Shown: piece by piece, positions 4,254-5,305 of the stretch
Layout: the number at the start of each line of letters is the position of its first letter
Numbering within the stretch: the stretch's first letter is position 1
From: JAAYZB01 sp035379945
GTDB lineage: Bacteria > Bacillota_I > Bacilli_A > Izemoplasmatales > Hujiaoplasmataceae
DNA length: 5,305 bases
NCBI GenBank assembly: GCA_035379945.1
Contig: DAOSWG010000028.1
Location: forward strand, 1-5,305
Direction: 5' to 3'
Made by a program: the position numbers and the translations under genes
The notes under the pieces: model-generated
Databases searched by the model: none
What the model was told of the DNA's origin: nothing
The model's input: only the letters and a program-made list of their open reading frames with translations

Positions 4254-5305
4254 TTAAATATCATATTTGGCGCCAATTTCCGCAGGCGTTTTCCTGAGCA
4301 GGCTGTAGACCGGCAACATGCCGAAAATACAGTTGATCAGGTATATGCCGACAATGCCTCCCAGGAAGATATAGAACGGGAAATTGAAGTCTCCGGAACC
4401 GAGAGGATTCATCTTGATGAACTCGGCTATCAAACCAGACATTATGAGATATCCCGTCATGGATGCAACGGTTGTGAAAGCGATGATTTCCGAAAGGAAT
4501 ATTTTCCCGACATCTTTCTTCGTGGCACCGATCGAGCGATAAATTCCGACTTCCTTGACTCTGCCAAGAAGACTGGACCGCATCATTATTACAAGATATA
4601 CCAGCGTCCCGACAAGCGAAATCAGAATGGTCCGCAACTTAGAGGCGTTGTCGGCCCACAATTCCGTCTTGTAATCGGTTCTGGCTTTCAAATACGAATC
4701 ATAAACTTCGAATCCGGCGGCGTCAAGATCGGTGACTGCCTGTTCGACGTCGTCCGTCGTCAAGTAGTATTCGAAAATATATGCGTAATAATCCGATTCA
4801 TAATAATATTCGCGTTCGCCCATGTTGGTGATGAGTATCTGCAGGATCGTGTCTTCGAAATCGGACGTGGAGACTATTTGCGCACCGGAAAGCGTTTCGG
4901 AAGTGAATTTTCCTACGATGGTGTGCTGCTGGTCGAAGGGACCGTAATATGTGGAACCAATATCCATCGTATTGTAACTGGCGACAAGGATTTCCCCGTC
5001 GGCCTGGATATCGCGGCCGTCTGTAATTGTATAATAACCGTCGACCGTTCCTTGTGCGTAGGTGCCGGCCAGGTACTCGTAATTGTAATAGAATATGGAG
5101 AGATTGTCGTCCGTCACCACTCCGATTGGCGATCCTGTGTCGACAATTCCGACGATCTCAAGCTGATGGGTACCGGAATAAGGCGTAATCTTTATTCCGA
5201 TGATATCGCTGTATGTCTTTCCTCCCATGTTTTTGAAATACACGTTCTCCAGAATGTCGTCGGCAATCCATTTGTCAATGGCTATTTCCGTATTGTCGGC
5301 GGGAA
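4254..5305 (-). CDS. FtsX/MacB-type ABC transporter permease, C-terminal part (5' end outside window)
   Basis: The minus-strand frame is open from the right edge to a TAA at 4254, giving about 349 residues without a start. Numbering from the GTG at 5243, residues 1 to about 200 are an extracytoplasmic domain like MacB periplasmic-core domains (IAIDKWIADDIL just before residue 1, then LEIVGIVDTG at 28-37), rich in tyrosine (YYYESDYYAYIFEYY, 146-160). Transmembrane helix 1 spans about 204-222. The cytoplasmic loop RVKEVGIYRSIGATKKDVGKIFLSE (228-252) is the FtsX-family signature. Helices 2 and 3 span about 253-273 and 289-316, and the tail is RKTPAEIGAKYDI. The protein would sit in the cytoplasmic membrane with an ATPase partner encoded elsewhere or upstream. 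The substrate cannot be told: peptide or lipoprotein export and envelope-stress roles all occur. No convincing terminator separates it from the rplK promoter. Confidence 0.88.
   Translation of the reverse strand, partial: PADNTEIAIDKWIADDILENVYFKNMGGKTYSDIIGIKITPYSGTHQLEIVGIVDTGSPIGVVTDDNLSIFYYNYEYLAGTYAQGTVDGYYTITDGRDIQADGEILVASYNTMDIGSTYYGPFDQQHTIVGKFTSETLSGAQIVSTSDFEDTILQILITNMGEREYYYESDYYAYIFEYYLTTDDVEQAVTDLDAAGFEVYDSYLKARTDYKTELWADNASKLRTILISLVGTLVYLVIMMRSSLLGRVKEVGIYRSIGATKKDVGKIFLSEIIAFTTVASMTGYLIMSGLIAEFIKMNPLGSGDFNFPFYIFLGGIVGIYLINCIFGMLPVYSLLRKTPAEIGAKYDI

Overview
The window is almost entirely one minus-strand transcription unit from a low-to-moderate G+C Gram-positive bacterium (Bacillota). 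In transcription order (right to left) it runs rplK (L11), rplA (L1), rplJ (L10), rplL (L7/L12), a ybxB-type RsmC-like methyltransferase, then the first 325 codons of rpoB, which leaves the window at position 1. The methyltransferase between rplL and rpoB is the Bacillus/Firmicutes arrangement. Strong AGGAGG ribosome-binding sites and an L10 leader with an intrinsic attenuator agree with that. rplK, rplA and ybxB end in TGA and tryptophan is TGG, so the standard bacterial code applies and the Mycoplasma/Spiroplasma code does not. The proteins resemble those of Erysipelotrichia- or Acholeplasma-like Bacillota, but I cannot fix the lineage.

Right edge (4254-5305): the C-terminal part of a large FtsX/MacB-type ABC transporter permease, also on the minus strand. 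It sits where many Firmicutes carry secE-nusG. After it comes a short intergenic stretch with a near-perfect housekeeping promoter (TTGACA-N18-TATAAT) for the ribosomal operon, overlapped by a 15-bp inverted repeat, and then a leader carrying an L1-binding-like RNA element.

Middle (2779-4117): rplK and rplA. rplA is interrupted by a 100-N scaffold gap. The last 55 bases before the gap and the first 55 after it are identical. Collapsing that overlap and the Ns (155 nt) gives an intact in-frame L1 of 226 residues, so the gap looks like an assembly artefact. The rplK-rplA spacer holds a second element with the same architecture as the one before rplK.

rplA-rplJ spacer (2637-2778): an L10(L12)4-type leader (GUAGG/CCUAC helix) followed by a perfect 13+13 palindrome and a U-tract, the expected attenuator. 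rplL follows rplJ by 21 nt. A smaller hairpin with a short U-run lies just after rplL. The ybxB-rpoB spacer carries a good candidate promoter (TTGACT-N17-TAAAAT), so rpoB may be expressed partly on its own.

Together the genes make the ribosomal stalk and L1 arm (L11, L1, L10, L12), an rRNA methyltransferase and the RNA polymerase beta subunit. At least two feedback points are visible: L1 on rplK and rplA, and L10-L12 on rplJL. No mobile element, CRISPR array, tRNA or rRNA gene is visible, and I saw no wholly new system. The most informative observations are the duplicated L1-site mimic, the false gap and the rpoB internal promoter.
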